Assembly (NCBI RefSeq): GCF_014199395.1
Contig: NZ_JACIJM010000003.1
Coordinates: 62,001 to 126,000 of the forward strand
DNA from: Yoonia ponticola
GTDB lineage: Bacteria; Pseudomonadota; Alphaproteobacteria; Rhodobacterales; Rhodobacteraceae
Direction: 5' to 3'
DNA length: 64,000 bases
The translations under genes were made by a program, and so were the position numbers. Shown here piece by piece: positions 10,048-18,261 of the stretch; position 1 is the first letter of the stretch; every line of letters begins with the position of its first letter. Below the pieces are notes generated by a model. It was not told the DNA's origin. It saw only the letters and a program-made list of their open reading frames with translations, and did no database searches.

Positions 10048-10276
10048 ATTGTTCAGCGGCAGACCCGTGAAACGGTCGCTCACGCTTGCGGGGCACCGTA
10101 CCAGCGTGTCGCTAGAAGATATTTTCTGGAATGCCTTTCGCGACATTGCCACGCGGCGCAGTCAACCAATCAACGACCTCGCGCGCGAAATCGACGCGCA
10201 ACGCGGCGATATCGGCTTGGCCTCAGCGATACGGGTATTCGTGGTGCGCGACCTTCAGGACCGCCTGCCAGAATGA
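10037..10276 (+). CDS. Ribbon-helix-helix domain protein (RHH_4 type)
   Basis: A 79-aa protein. The segment KRSLTLAGHRTSVSLEDIFW is the beta-strand and first helix of a ribbon-helix-helix fold of the PF13467 kind, which may bind DNA. It starts inside the 3' end of the DUF4169 gene (overlap 10037-10047), so the two are probably made together. Its targets are unknown; it could regulate fumC or act elsewhere. Confidence 0.8.
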   Translation: MTTELFSGRPVKRSLTLAGHRTSVSLEDIFWNAFRDIATRRSQPINDLAREIDAQRGDIGLASAIRVFVVRDLQDRLPE

Positions 10277-10494
10277 TGCCCCTGCAGGATCAAAGACGCG
10301 CTGTCCTGCTCTAAGCGCACGTGTGACAATTGGTAATCTCGCGCACTATTTGGCGTCGACATCACGGGGTCCGGTAAACGTTTCACATATGTCCGCGCAT
10401 AAAGCGCCTGTTCCGACGTCGCCCCGATCAACCGAATACGCTGACTAATTCCAGTTAACTTGCCCAAAATACCCTCTGAACTACCTACTAACAT
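10255..10494 (-). CDS. Possible small unknown protein, antisense to the end of the RHH gene
   Basis: A 79-codon reading frame starting at ATG 10494 with AGGA eight bases upstream. Its 3' end overlaps the convergent RHH gene by 22 bases. I recognise no motif; the predicted protein (MLVGSSEGILGKLTGISQRI...) is not a membrane protein. It is the only plausible content of the 10277-10635 gap, and the rest of that gap (10495-10635, AT-rich) could be its promoter. It could equally be spurious. Confidence 0.3.
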   Translation of the reverse strand: MLVGSSEGILGKLTGISQRIRLIGATSEQALYARTYVKRLPDPVMSTPNSARDYQLSHVRLEQDSASLILQGHHSGRRS

Positions 10495-10635
10495 ACATAT
10501 TCCTAAACGTCCGTGCGGCACCGAAGTGTCGCGGCTTTCACTAAACGCAGCTTTTTAGTTGCAGCTTAGTTTTAGCGCCCCGACTCTCAAAAATCGGTTA
10601 ACGCAGCACCGAATTACAAAAATAAATAAACGACG

Positions 10636-12000
10636 CTAAAGCTCCTCAGACCGTGGCGTGATGCGTAGCCAAATCCCGTCTTTTGATCGCACCGTCAGAT
10701 GCGCGACTGGCACTGGCACGCGTTCTTCAACGATTTCAAAGCGATACGCCCGCACCAATTGCGCCAGCAGCACCACACCTTCGATCATGGCAAAGCCCGC
10801 GCCCGTGCAAACCCGCGGCCCTGATGAGAATGGTAAATACGCCTCGCGTTGGCATTTCTTGCCGTTTTCCGTGGCCCATCGCGTCGGATCAAAGCCATCA
10901 GGGTTGTCCCAAAGCCGTGACTGTCGATGTAAATGCCAAGGCGAAACAACGACTTGCGCACCAACCTTAATGTTACGTCCTCTGAATTCTTCGGGCTTCG
11001 TAGACTCGCGTACCATCATTGGCACGGGCGGATACAAACGCAGCCCTTCGCGAAACACATCCCGCGTTTGCTTCAGCGTCGAGAGTTTTGAGAAATCTTG
11101 TGTTATTTCAGCGGCTTCTGCGGCGATCTTATTCTGCCATTCGGGATACATTGCTAGTAAATATAGCGTCCAAGCCAGTGCAGATGCGCTGGTTTCGTGT
11201 CCCGCCAAAAAGAAAATCGCGACCTGATCGACCATTTCCGGAACATCGAACTTCTCACCCGTTTCGGGATCAGCTGTTGTCATAATTTTCGTAGCAAGAT
11301 CATCGGGTACTGGCCCGTTCTTAATCTGATTTAGGCGATCTTGGGTGAGCGTCGTGATCAGCGCACGGATAGATTTCGCGGCCTGTTTTGTGTCCTTACG
11401 GAAAAAGCGCGGCATCCATGATGGCCCCCTCACGAATGCAGCCAAATTCAAGATCGGTTGAGTCCGCTGATACGCTTTGAACTCGTGAAAAACCTTTGTT
11501 GCAGTCTCGTTTTCAATCGGAATGGAAAACAACGTCCGAAAGATAACATCGGCTGCAGCGTGGCTTGTTTCGGATTCAATTTCAAAAGGTTGCCCATCGG
11601 CGTGTGGAGCAAGACGCGCAACAGCCGCCTCGCCTGATGCCCAAATTGCAGGGAACGTGTCACGCAGGCGCCCGCCTTCGAATGCAGGATCAATGATGCG
11701 GCGTTGCCGTTTCCAAACGTCACCGTTGGTCAAAAACACCGAGTTGCCAAGCAAAGGACGCAGCCCCGCGCCGATGCGGTCTGATTTTGGGAAATCATCG
11801 GGGCGTTCGTGTAAAACCCGTTTGATCAACGTATGGTCATTGATCAAATAACTCTGGAAAAACGGGGTCTTAAACTCTGCCATCCATGCGCGGTACAGCT
11901 TTGCGGGTTGCGCTGAAAGGATGTCTGCGCGGAACAATTTTAGGTAGCGCCACAGTGACACGCGATCGGGCCGCGACGGGGGTTTTGGCGGGAGCGTCAT
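10636..12000 (-). CDS. Cytochrome P450
   Basis: A 454-aa heme monooxygenase. It shows the I-helix AGHETSAS (near 268), the K-helix ExxR in REGLRLYPP, and the heme-binding loop FSSGPRVCTGAG with Cys 398. There is no membrane anchor, so it is probably a soluble class I system needing ferredoxin and a reductase, neither of which is nearby. Substrate unknown; the sequence style resembles bacterial P450s related to the CYP4/CYP102 side that oxidise fatty or terpenoid chains (inference). Its ATG overlaps the stop of the upstream hydrolase gene by 4 bases (ATGA). Confidence 0.92.
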   Translation of the reverse strand: MTLPPKPPSRPDRVSLWRYLKLFRADILSAQPAKLYRAWMAEFKTPFFQSYLINDHTLIKRVLHERPDDFPKSDRIGAGLRPLLGNSVFLTNGDVWKRQRRIIDPAFEGGRLRDTFPAIWASGEAAVARLAPHADGQPFEIESETSHAAADVIFRTLFSIPIENETATKVFHEFKAYQRTQPILNLAAFVRGPSWMPRFFRKDTKQAAKSIRALITTLTQDRLNQIKNGPVPDDLATKIMTTADPETGEKFDVPEMVDQVAIFFLAGHETSASALAWTLYLLAMYPEWQNKIAAEAAEITQDFSKLSTLKQTRDVFREGLRLYPPVPMMVRESTKPEEFRGRNIKVGAQVVVSPWHLHRQSRLWDNPDGFDPTRWATENGKKCQREAYLPFSSGPRVCTGAGFAMIEGVVLLAQLVRAYRFEIVEERVPVPVAHLTVRSKDGIWLRITPRSEEL

Positions 12001-13235
12001 TGAACTGACGTGAATTTTGACAAGGGTTGCGTGATCCGGCTTTGCGATGGCGCACGGTCGCGGTAGCGGTCTGCCAAGGTGATTGGGCCGCAGGTGATCT
12101 GGAAATAATCGAAGTCACCTGGATTATCAAAGGCGCATAAGTACTGGAAATGTAGGCGAAAATACCGCCAGCGTAATGCCTTCCATGTCTCGGGCTTGAG
12201 GGTCTGCGTAAAGGCCGCAGACACGACCAGTGGCCAGCGTTTGTCTGCAGGCGCGACGCCAGACACCGCCACGGGATCGCAAAGCGCAAACGCGCAGCCG
12301 TCGCCGGGGGCTGTTACGTCGACCCATGTCAGCGCGTCTTGCGTACTGAGGAACGCGAGGTCGCCGCGCAACCGCTTGGCTTCGGGTAGGAACGACACCA
12401 TCGGGACGACTTGACCCAGCGATAGGAACCCGAGCGATGGACCGTTTGCAGGCACGCGGCCCGCGCGGATTAGATCGGCGAGGATCGACACGCTGAGGTG
12501 CGCGCCGGATGAATGGCCGACCACCAGTACTTCGTCCACATCCGTCTTGAATGCCGCTGCGATTTGATCGGCAAATACGCTCATCCGCTCTTCTAACAGA
12601 GGAGGATTCGCACCCTTCCAACGTGCAGAATAAGAATAGTCGTGCATCAGGTAATAGGCGAAAAACTTTCCGTCTTTGGCTTTGAACCAGCGCATGAGCC
12701 AGATGAATGCAACTAGTCCAAGCCCTAGCGCCGCCCACGAGACGACCTGCGTGGCAATCACTAATGATCCCAACCAGACAAACGCCTTGAAAACTAAAAG
12801 AGCGAATGCGATCGAAACGAGCAGTTGCAATAGCAACATACCAACCGGATAAAGTGCTGCAATCACAGGGCCTTTGCGCATTTTCATCAGCCGCCCCAAG
12901 GCACCTGTCGTGACATAGGTCCACGCGGTGCGGGTCAGTTGCCAGTAGGTCGCGGGGATCGAATTGGACATGCTGTCGCGCACGATATCGGACCAGAGCA
13001 GCACGTCGATATTAGCCTCGACAGACTGGTCATCAATCGTGGCCGCCGCGTTCCAGCCAAAGTTTTTCGCCTTCAACTTCGGCGTGATGCCTATTTCGTA
13101 GCCGCTGATTTGCGCTTGGGCTGCACCTTCTTTGCGGTATAGCTCGCGGTAGCGGCGCGGATGGATAGGGTCGTAGCCAGGAATATAGAAAACCTTGCGC
13201 CGTTTGACCTGTTGTGAACCTACATTACTCGTCAT
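11997..13235 (-). CDS. Membrane-anchored alpha/beta hydrolase-like protein
   Basis: A 412-aa protein of unknown substrate. The N-terminal VFYIPGYDP resembles the first strand of an alpha/beta hydrolase. Two hydrophobic spans (about 125-150 and 155-182) interrupt the fold. The nucleophile elbow VVGHSSGAHLS follows (Ser 242). The Asp and His of the triad cannot be assigned by eye. The 4-base overlap with the P450 gene implies coupled translation and a joint role, for instance release or processing of a lipid-like P450 substrate (inference). Confidence 0.7.
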   Translation of the reverse strand: MTSNVGSQQVKRRKVFYIPGYDPIHPRRYRELYRKEGAAQAQISGYEIGITPKLKAKNFGWNAAATIDDQSVEANIDVLLWSDIVRDSMSNSIPATYWQLTRTAWTYVTTGALGRLMKMRKGPVIAALYPVGMLLLQLLVSIAFALLVFKAFVWLGSLVIATQVVSWAALGLGLVAFIWLMRWFKAKDGKFFAYYLMHDYSYSARWKGANPPLLEERMSVFADQIAAAFKTDVDEVLVVGHSSGAHLSVSILADLIRAGRVPANGPSLGFLSLGQVVPMVSFLPEAKRLRGDLAFLSTQDALTWVDVTAPGDGCAFALCDPVAVSGVAPADKRWPLVVSAAFTQTLKPETWKALRWRYFRLHFQYLCAFDNPGDFDYFQITCGPITLADRYRDRAPSQSRITQPLSKFTSVQ

Positions 13236-13301
13236 ATTTTGCCTGTTATGCTGTCGGCGTTTTGCAAAGCATAGCGGGTAACTTCGGCAAAAATAAGCCT
13301 T

Positions 13302-14057
13302 TTAGCCGAAACTGGCGAGTGCGGGAAATGCTTCTAGCATCCAGTAGCTCATTGCTGCGAATTGTCCGGTGATCATCATCAAGCCGACGGTCCACAAGAG
13401 AAGGCCAGAGGTGCGTTCGATCCGTTCCATATGGCGTTTCATCCACGCCATCACGCCTTTGAGACGCGGGAAGAATGCGGCGACCAGCAGGAATGGAATG
13501 CCGAGCCCAAGCGCGTAGAACGCAAGCAGCACGGTGCCGCGTGTGACGTCTGCTTCTGATGCTGCAAGGCCAAGGATCGTGCCCAGGATTGGTCCCAAAC
13601 ATGGCGTCCAGCCAAAGGCAAACGCGAGGCCCAAGATATAGGCCCCCATCGCCGAGCCGCCTTTGTCACCGATGTCGACGCGGGCTTCGCGGTCGAGAAA
13701 ACCGATGCGGAACACGCCGACAAAATGCGCCCCGAAGATCATCACGATCACGCCAGCGATCATCAAAAACCAGTCTTGGAATTGTAGAAACGTGCGGCCT
13801 AGTGCAGAGAATGCGAAGCCCAACAGCAGGAACACCGTGGACAGGCCAAGCACAAAGAACACCGCCGCCAGCAAAACGCGCCTACGCGCCGCGCTGTTGT
13901 GATCCATTTCGCCCATCGACACGCCGCCCATATACGCCAGATACGGTGGCACAATCGGTAACACGCAGGGCGACAGAAACGACAACAGACCTGCGGAAAT
14001 TGCGATCAGGATCGCGGGTAACAGGGTCGCATCGAGGATAAGGGTGGCTTCTAACAT
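13302..14057 (-). CDS. ccdA: Cytochrome c biogenesis protein CcdA
   Basis: A six-helix inner-membrane thiol reductant carrier that passes electrons from cytoplasmic thioredoxin to periplasmic cytochrome c maturation or other thiol proteins. Length 251 aa. The two redox Cys are in SPCVLPIVPP and GWTPCLGPI. ATG 14057 follows AAGGAG at 11 bases; an ATG at 14081 would include the ribosome-binding site in the coding region and is rejected. It is divergent from tusA. Confidence 0.93.
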   Translation of the reverse strand: MLEATLILDATLLPAILIAISAGLLSFLSPCVLPIVPPYLAYMGGVSMGEMDHNSAARRRVLLAAVFFVLGLSTVFLLLGFAFSALGRTFLQFQDWFLMIAGVIVMIFGAHFVGVFRIGFLDREARVDIGDKGGSAMGAYILGLAFAFGWTPCLGPILGTILGLAASEADVTRGTVLLAFYALGLGIPFLLVAAFFPRLKGVMAWMKRHMERIERTSGLLLWTVGLMMITGQFAAMSYWMLEAFPALASFG

Positions 14058-14160
14058 GTGGCGTGGATCTCCTTGGCACATGCCTACGCGGCAAAAGCGG
14101 CGGCGTCACGATGTTGCTCGTCACAAGTCTGTGGACTTTTTGAAACATCAGACCTAATCC

Positions 14161-14397
14161 ATGCGCATGACAACACCAGATCACACGCTCGACGCCCTTG
14201 GATTGCTCTGCCCCCTGCCCGTACTGAAGGCGCGCAAACGCCTGTCTGGCCTGACGTCTGGGCAGATTTTAGAGATGATCGCGGATGATCCGGCGGCCAT
14301 AATTGACGTGCCGCATTTCTGTGCTGAGTCTGGGCATACGTTGTTGGAGCAATCCGAAAACAACGGTGTTTTAACCTTCACAATCCGCTGCAAGTAA
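14161..14397 (+). CDS. tusA: TusA family sulfur carrier
   Basis: A 78-aa protein with the TusA/SirA signature LDALGLLCPLPVLKARKRL. Cys 17 in CPxP carries the persulfide. Family members relay sulfur for tRNA thiolation, molybdenum cofactor or sulfur oxidation. A second ATG at 14167 is possible; no clear ribosome-binding site separates them. It stands alone, convergent with rne. Confidence 0.85.
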   Translation: MRMTTPDHTLDALGLLCPLPVLKARKRLSGLTSGQILEMIADDPAAIIDVPHFCAESGHTLLEQSENNGVLTFTIRCK

Positions 14398-14417
14398 CGA
14401 TTTTTCGCGAAAAATCG
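14398..14417. repeat. 20-bp perfect palindrome CGATTTTTCGCGAAAAATCG, copy 1
   Basis: A perfect palindrome immediately after the tusA stop codon. An identical copy lies at 14482-14501, and a variant with CTAG in the centre at 24832-24851. All are in gaps between convergent genes. On each strand a run of T follows an A/T-rich arm, so they may act as weak bidirectional terminators or as protein-binding sites. Confidence 0.8.
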
Positions 14418-14481
14418 CGGGCTTGGCTAGGTATGTGATTCGTCGCCGAACTTAAGGAATGGGCGGTTGTTTCGGGCGTTG

Positions 14482-14501
14482 CGATTTTTCGCGAAAAATC
14501 G
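14482..14501. repeat. 20-bp perfect palindrome CGATTTTTCGCGAAAAATCG, copy 2
   Basis: Identical to the copy at 14398-14417, with 64 bases between. Together with the rne terminator it fills the gap between the convergent tusA and rne genes. Confidence 0.8.
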
Positions 14502-14530
14502 ATGGGCTCACAATCGTCACCGTCCAAAGA

Positions 14531-14563
14531 AAAATGGCCAGCGCGTGATGCACTGGCCATTTT
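14531..14563 (-). terminator. Rho-independent terminator of rne
   Basis: The arms AAAATGGCCAG / CTGGCCATTTT (perfect 11 bp, loop at 14542-14552) lie 7 bases beyond the rne stop. On the minus strand the stem runs into TTTTTCTTT. Confidence 0.85.
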
Positions 14564-14569
14564 GATGTC

Positions 14570-17506
14570 TTAGCGGCCTAACGACCACCAACCTTTGCGT
14601 TTCGGCTTATCGGGATCGTCCGCTTCGGCCTCTGGCGCTGGTGTTGGCTCAGGTTGTGGAGCCGGCTCTGGCGCCTTTTCTGCGACCACTTCTGGTTCCG
14701 GTGCAGGAGTCTCAACCACTGGCGCAGCATCTACGGCTGGCGCTGGCGCTTCAACCGCGGGTGTTTCGGCAACAGGTGCTTCAGCCACTGGTGTCTCGAC
14801 CGCTGGTGCCTCTTCGACAGGCGCTACCTTTTTCGCACGGCTGCGGCGTTTCGGCTTTGGCTTTTCCTCAGCTTCTGCCGCTTCGACTGGTGCAGATTCT
14901 TCCGCAGGTACAGCCTCTGTGCCTGCCTCAGCAGTCTCTTCTACAACCACAGGCTTTTTCGCCCGACTACGCCGCTTCGGCTTTGGTTTTTCCTCTGCTA
15001 CGGGTTCGTCCGTCGCTGGGGCGTCTTGCGCAGGCGCATCAGCTGTCGTCGCATCCGTTTCAGCAGTCGCCGCATCAGTTTCAGCCGCGTCCACCTTTTT
15101 GCGCGAACGCCGTGTGCGTGTCCGCTTTGGCTTGTCTTCGGTCGCAGGCGCATCGGTCGCCGCGTCAGTCACAACTGCATCACCATCTAAGGACGCATCA
15201 GCTACGGCCGGAGCCTCGCTATTATCGCCATCAGTGTTTTGCGTATCAGCATTCTGACCTTCTGCGTTCTGGCTATCCTCGGACTGGTTTTCACCATTCT
15301 GAGCGTCGCCGTTACCGCCGCCACCCCGCCGCCGCCGACGCCGACGCCGCTTGCGCCGTGGTTGGTCTTCGGCAGAATCTTCGGAGGTCGCATCACCAAC
15401 CGCTTCGGATTTGGTCGCTGTCGTTGCTTCTGTTTCTGCGTCATCCTCGTCGTCGGTCATACCCAACAATTCGACATCATCGTCGTCGTCCATCATCACA
15501 GACGACACCACTACTGGTGCGGCCTCTGGGACAACGCGCGTCGCCGTCTTGAACTTTTCAATCGCGAAGTCAGGTGACGTCAGCGACATGTCACATTCGA
15601 TCCGCACGGACATGCCGTGGCGGGCTTCGATATCACCGATATGTTCGCGTTTGCCGTTCATCAAGAAGTTGGCGATGGCGATAGGTGCGCGCACCAGTAC
15701 TTCTTTGGTGCGGCCGCGCGTGCCTTCTTCTTCGAGGGCGCGCAGGATCGACAATGCGACGTTATCGTCAGACCGCAGCAGACCCGTGCCGTGGCAATGC
15801 GAACACATCTGTGTTGTCGCCTCAAGCATACCCGGACGCAGACGTTGGCGCGACATTTCCATCAGGCCAAAGCCGGAAATCCGACCGACCTGAATACGGG
15901 CGCGATCCGTCTTGAGTTTGTCTTTCATCCGCTTTTCAACAGAGATGTTGTTGCGGCGTTCGTCCATGTCGATAAAGTCGATGACGATCAAGCCAGCCAA
16001 GTCACGCAAGCGCAACTGACGCGCGACTTCATCAGCGGCCTCAAGGTTGGTTTTCAACGCGGTTTGCTCGATCGAGCCTTCCTTCGTTGCACGACCAGAG
16101 TTCACGTCAATCGCGACAAGCGCCTCTGTGATCCCGATCACGATGTAGCCACCGGACGGCAATTGCACCGTCGGGTTGAACATCCCACCGAGGTAGGTTT
16201 CGACCTGATAGCGCGCATAAAGCGGCAGTTGCTCGCCGTAGTGTTTCACGTTTTTGGCGTGCGACGGCATGATCATTTTCATGAAGGTCTTGGCTGTTTT
16301 ATAGCCCTCTTCACCAGCAACGATCACTTCGTCGATGTCTTTGTTATAGAGATCGCGGATCGAGCGTTTAATCAGATCGCCTTCCTCGTAAATCTTTGCA
16401 GGTGCAATAGATTTTAGGGTCAGTTCGCGGATTTGTTCCCACATCCGTTGCAGGTATTCGTAGTCGCGTTTGATCTCGGCTTTGGTCCGTTGGGAACCCG
16501 CAGTCCGGATGATCAGACCTGCGCCTTCTGGCACGGTCATGGAATTTGCGATTTCTTTCAGTTTCTTACGGTCAGCAGCGTTGGTGATCTTGCGGGAAAT
16601 TCCGCCGCCACGTGCTGTGTTTGGCATCAGCACACAGTAGCGACCAGCCAGCGACAGATAAGTCGTCAGGGCAGCGCCTTTGTTACCGCGTTCTTCTTTC
16701 ACAACCTGGATCAAAAGGATCTGGCGTACCTTGACCACTTCTTGGATTTTGTACCGCTTTGGACGTGGTTTACGCACAGGGCGGACTTCGTCGGTGTCGT
16801 CTTCTTCAGCAACGCTTTCGATGCTGTCGTCTTTGGAAGTGGCGTCTTTGCCCGTTTCCGCGTCGTCATCATCGTGGTCGTCGTCAGAATCGTCATCCTC
16901 GGATGCGTCTTCGTCTGATGAAGTGTCGTTAGAAGGCGCGTCTGCCACAACTGCATCATCCACAACCACCGCATCTTCTGCGTCATCATCATCAGCGGAT
17001 GGTGTCTCTACTGGCGTTTCTGCGACCAATTCCATCGGAGAAGAGCCTTCTTCGCTCTCGTCGTTCTCGTCCAGATCAATCGTTTCCATCCCGCTGACTT
17101 CGGCAGTTGCTACCGCATCATCGGACACAGCATCAGCAGCCTTCGCACGACTCCGGCGGCGGCGTTTTGGTTTTGGCTTTTCGTCGTCCTGTTCTTCGGA
17201 TTCAGCCTTGAGGCTTTCCGCATAGGCTTTTTCTTCAGCGAGCAATGCTTCGCGGTCAGCCACAGGGATTTGGTAATAGTCAGGGTGGATTTCGGAGAAC
17301 GCGAGGAACCCGTGGCGATTGCCACCATAGTCCACAAACGCGGCCTGCAACGACGGTTCAACCCGTGTTACTTTGGCGAGATAGATGTTCCCAGCAAGCT
17401 GACGCTTGAACTGGCTCTCGAAATCAAACTCCTCTACTTTGTTTCCGTCTACGACAACGACGCGGGTTTCTTCCGCGTGCGTTGCATCGATTAGCATTTT
17501 CTTCAT
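14570..17506 (-). CDS. rne: Ribonuclease E
   Basis: The endoribonuclease that starts mRNA decay and processes rRNA and tRNA; the scaffold of the degradosome. Length 978 aa. The S1 domain begins near residue 35 and is split by a ~170-residue acidic insert rich in D/E, as in other alphaproteobacterial RNase E. The DNase I-like catalytic domain has VAIDVNSGRATK and IVIDFIDMDERRN (the metal-binding Asp residues), and the Zn-link CSHCHGTG follows. The C-terminal ~300 residues are low-complexity Ala/Glu/Pro/Val with repeated basic blocks (KPKPKRRSRAKK), likely RNA- and partner-binding. ATG 17506 (MKKMLIDATH) is the usual start. A GC-rich leader is upstream. Confidence 0.95.
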   Translation of the reverse strand: MKKMLIDATHAEETRVVVVDGNKVEEFDFESQFKRQLAGNIYLAKVTRVEPSLQAAFVDYGGNRHGFLAFSEIHPDYYQIPVADREALLAEEKAYAESLKAESEEQDDEKPKPKRRRRSRAKAADAVSDDAVATAEVSGMETIDLDENDESEEGSSPMELVAETPVETPSADDDDAEDAVVVDDAVVADAPSNDTSSDEDASEDDDSDDDHDDDDAETGKDATSKDDSIESVAEEDDTDEVRPVRKPRPKRYKIQEVVKVRQILLIQVVKEERGNKGAALTTYLSLAGRYCVLMPNTARGGGISRKITNAADRKKLKEIANSMTVPEGAGLIIRTAGSQRTKAEIKRDYEYLQRMWEQIRELTLKSIAPAKIYEEGDLIKRSIRDLYNKDIDEVIVAGEEGYKTAKTFMKMIMPSHAKNVKHYGEQLPLYARYQVETYLGGMFNPTVQLPSGGYIVIGITEALVAIDVNSGRATKEGSIEQTALKTNLEAADEVARQLRLRDLAGLIVIDFIDMDERRNNISVEKRMKDKLKTDRARIQVGRISGFGLMEMSRQRLRPGMLEATTQMCSHCHGTGLLRSDDNVALSILRALEEEGTRGRTKEVLVRAPIAIANFLMNGKREHIGDIEARHGMSVRIECDMSLTSPDFAIEKFKTATRVVPEAAPVVVSSVMMDDDDDVELLGMTDDEDDAETEATTATKSEAVGDATSEDSAEDQPRRKRRRRRRRRGGGGNGDAQNGENQSEDSQNAEGQNADTQNTDGDNSEAPAVADASLDGDAVVTDAATDAPATEDKPKRTRTRRSRKKVDAAETDAATAETDATTADAPAQDAPATDEPVAEEKPKPKRRSRAKKPVVVEETAEAGTEAVPAEESAPVEAAEAEEKPKPKRRSRAKKVAPVEEAPAVETPVAEAPVAETPAVEAPAPAVDAAPVVETPAPEPEVVAEKAPEPAPQPEPTPAPEAEADDPDKPKRKGWWSLGR
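14840..15140 (-). repeat. Repeated basic block KPKPKRRSRAK in the RNase E tail
   Basis: Two near-identical copies (EEKPKPKRRSRAKK) and a third divergent form (DKPKRTRTRRSRKK) are spaced through the acidic, Ala-rich tail. A related KPKPKRRRRSRAK also occurs in the N-terminal acidic insert near 17150-17190. The same motif on both sides of the catalytic core suggests duplicated RNA-binding arginine-rich patches. Confidence 0.7.
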
Positions 17507-17949
17507 GATATCCATTCGCACATTGCAAAAGAGCGTCCCCCGGGGGGGCAAGCGTCCTTATGATGTGTCTGATGTTGGCGATGTGCGCGTAAGCGTCGAC
17601 ACGGCCCCTCGGGGCACACAGGTCGTTGCTTGTATATGGCGCGCTTTGCATCGCGTTGGTCTCCGGCATCGCGATTGTGCGACACCCGTTCAAGGCCCGT
17701 GCGGTTGATGTGATCTCTTGCCCAGGGCGTTATGTTGGCGTTTCCGCCAAATCAGCTGATCAGATATGGGGCGCATTGGCCCCGATCTACCTGTCAGAGA
17801 ATCTCACCGGGGTCACAACGATCCATCTCGTGGCACTCCCGTATGCCATATATAGTGTGGCATCGTTACAAATTACAATCACAAAGTATACGAAGTCGTT
17901 ACATCTGAACCGAACACGCACTTTTATCCACAGGACAGAGAGCTATAAA
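17507..17949. other. Long divergent gap, rne leader and promoter of small secreted protein
   Basis: These 443 bases hold the 5' leader of rne and the promoter of the gene at 17950. A G/C tract (CCCCC at 17537-17541, GGGGGGG at 17542-17548) sits about 30 bases upstream of the rne start and could fold into a hairpin in the rne mRNA. Long rne leaders are used for autoregulation in other bacteria; here that is inference. The frame of the 17950 gene is open up to 17626 but that stretch has no ribosome-binding site and reads as non-coding. Confidence 0.4.
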
Positions 17950-18261
17950 ATGAAACGTATCTTAACGATTTTCGGTATTTGGCTGTTACCGAACGCGGCA
18001 CAAGCGGGCTGTGCGAGCTTTCTTGAGAATCCCGATGACGCACCTGCGTATCAGATTTGCTATGGGGATGCCTGTGACCTGACGACGCTGGACTACGCCT
18101 GCCCTAATGTCACCGATTACCGCGCCCAATATGCGATTGGCTGGTCGGTGCGGTGCACCATCACCGCCGGTCAGGACGTCGGGGTGCGTCGGTATTTCTG
18201 GCAGGACCGGCCTATTGATCCTGCCAAATATGATTTCATCACGATAACCGAAGTCGACTAA
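17950..18261 (+). CDS. Small Cys-rich secreted protein, unknown
   Basis: A 103-aa protein with a short signal peptide (MKRILTIFGIWLLPNAAQA). The mature domain has five Cys (21, 37, 42, 51, 69) and aromatic-rich segments, consistent with a disulfide-bonded periplasmic or surface protein. ATG 17950 follows AGAGAG. It ends exactly where the convergent dctD ends (no gap). I do not recognise the family. Confidence 0.6.
   Translation: MKRILTIFGIWLLPNAAQAGCASFLENPDDAPAYQICYGDACDLTTLDYACPNVTDYRAQYAIGWSVRCTITAGQDVGVRRYFWQDRPIDPAKYDFITITEVD

Noticed and set aside
14595-17225. Several long plus-strand frames opposite rne
   Set aside because: Low-complexity Ala/Ser/Val or Arg/His translations are shadows of the acidic and Ala-rich RNase E segments.
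17626-17949. N-terminal extension of the small secreted protein to 17626
   Set aside because: It would bury the signal peptide inside the protein and lacks a ribosome-binding site; the ATG at 17950 has both.
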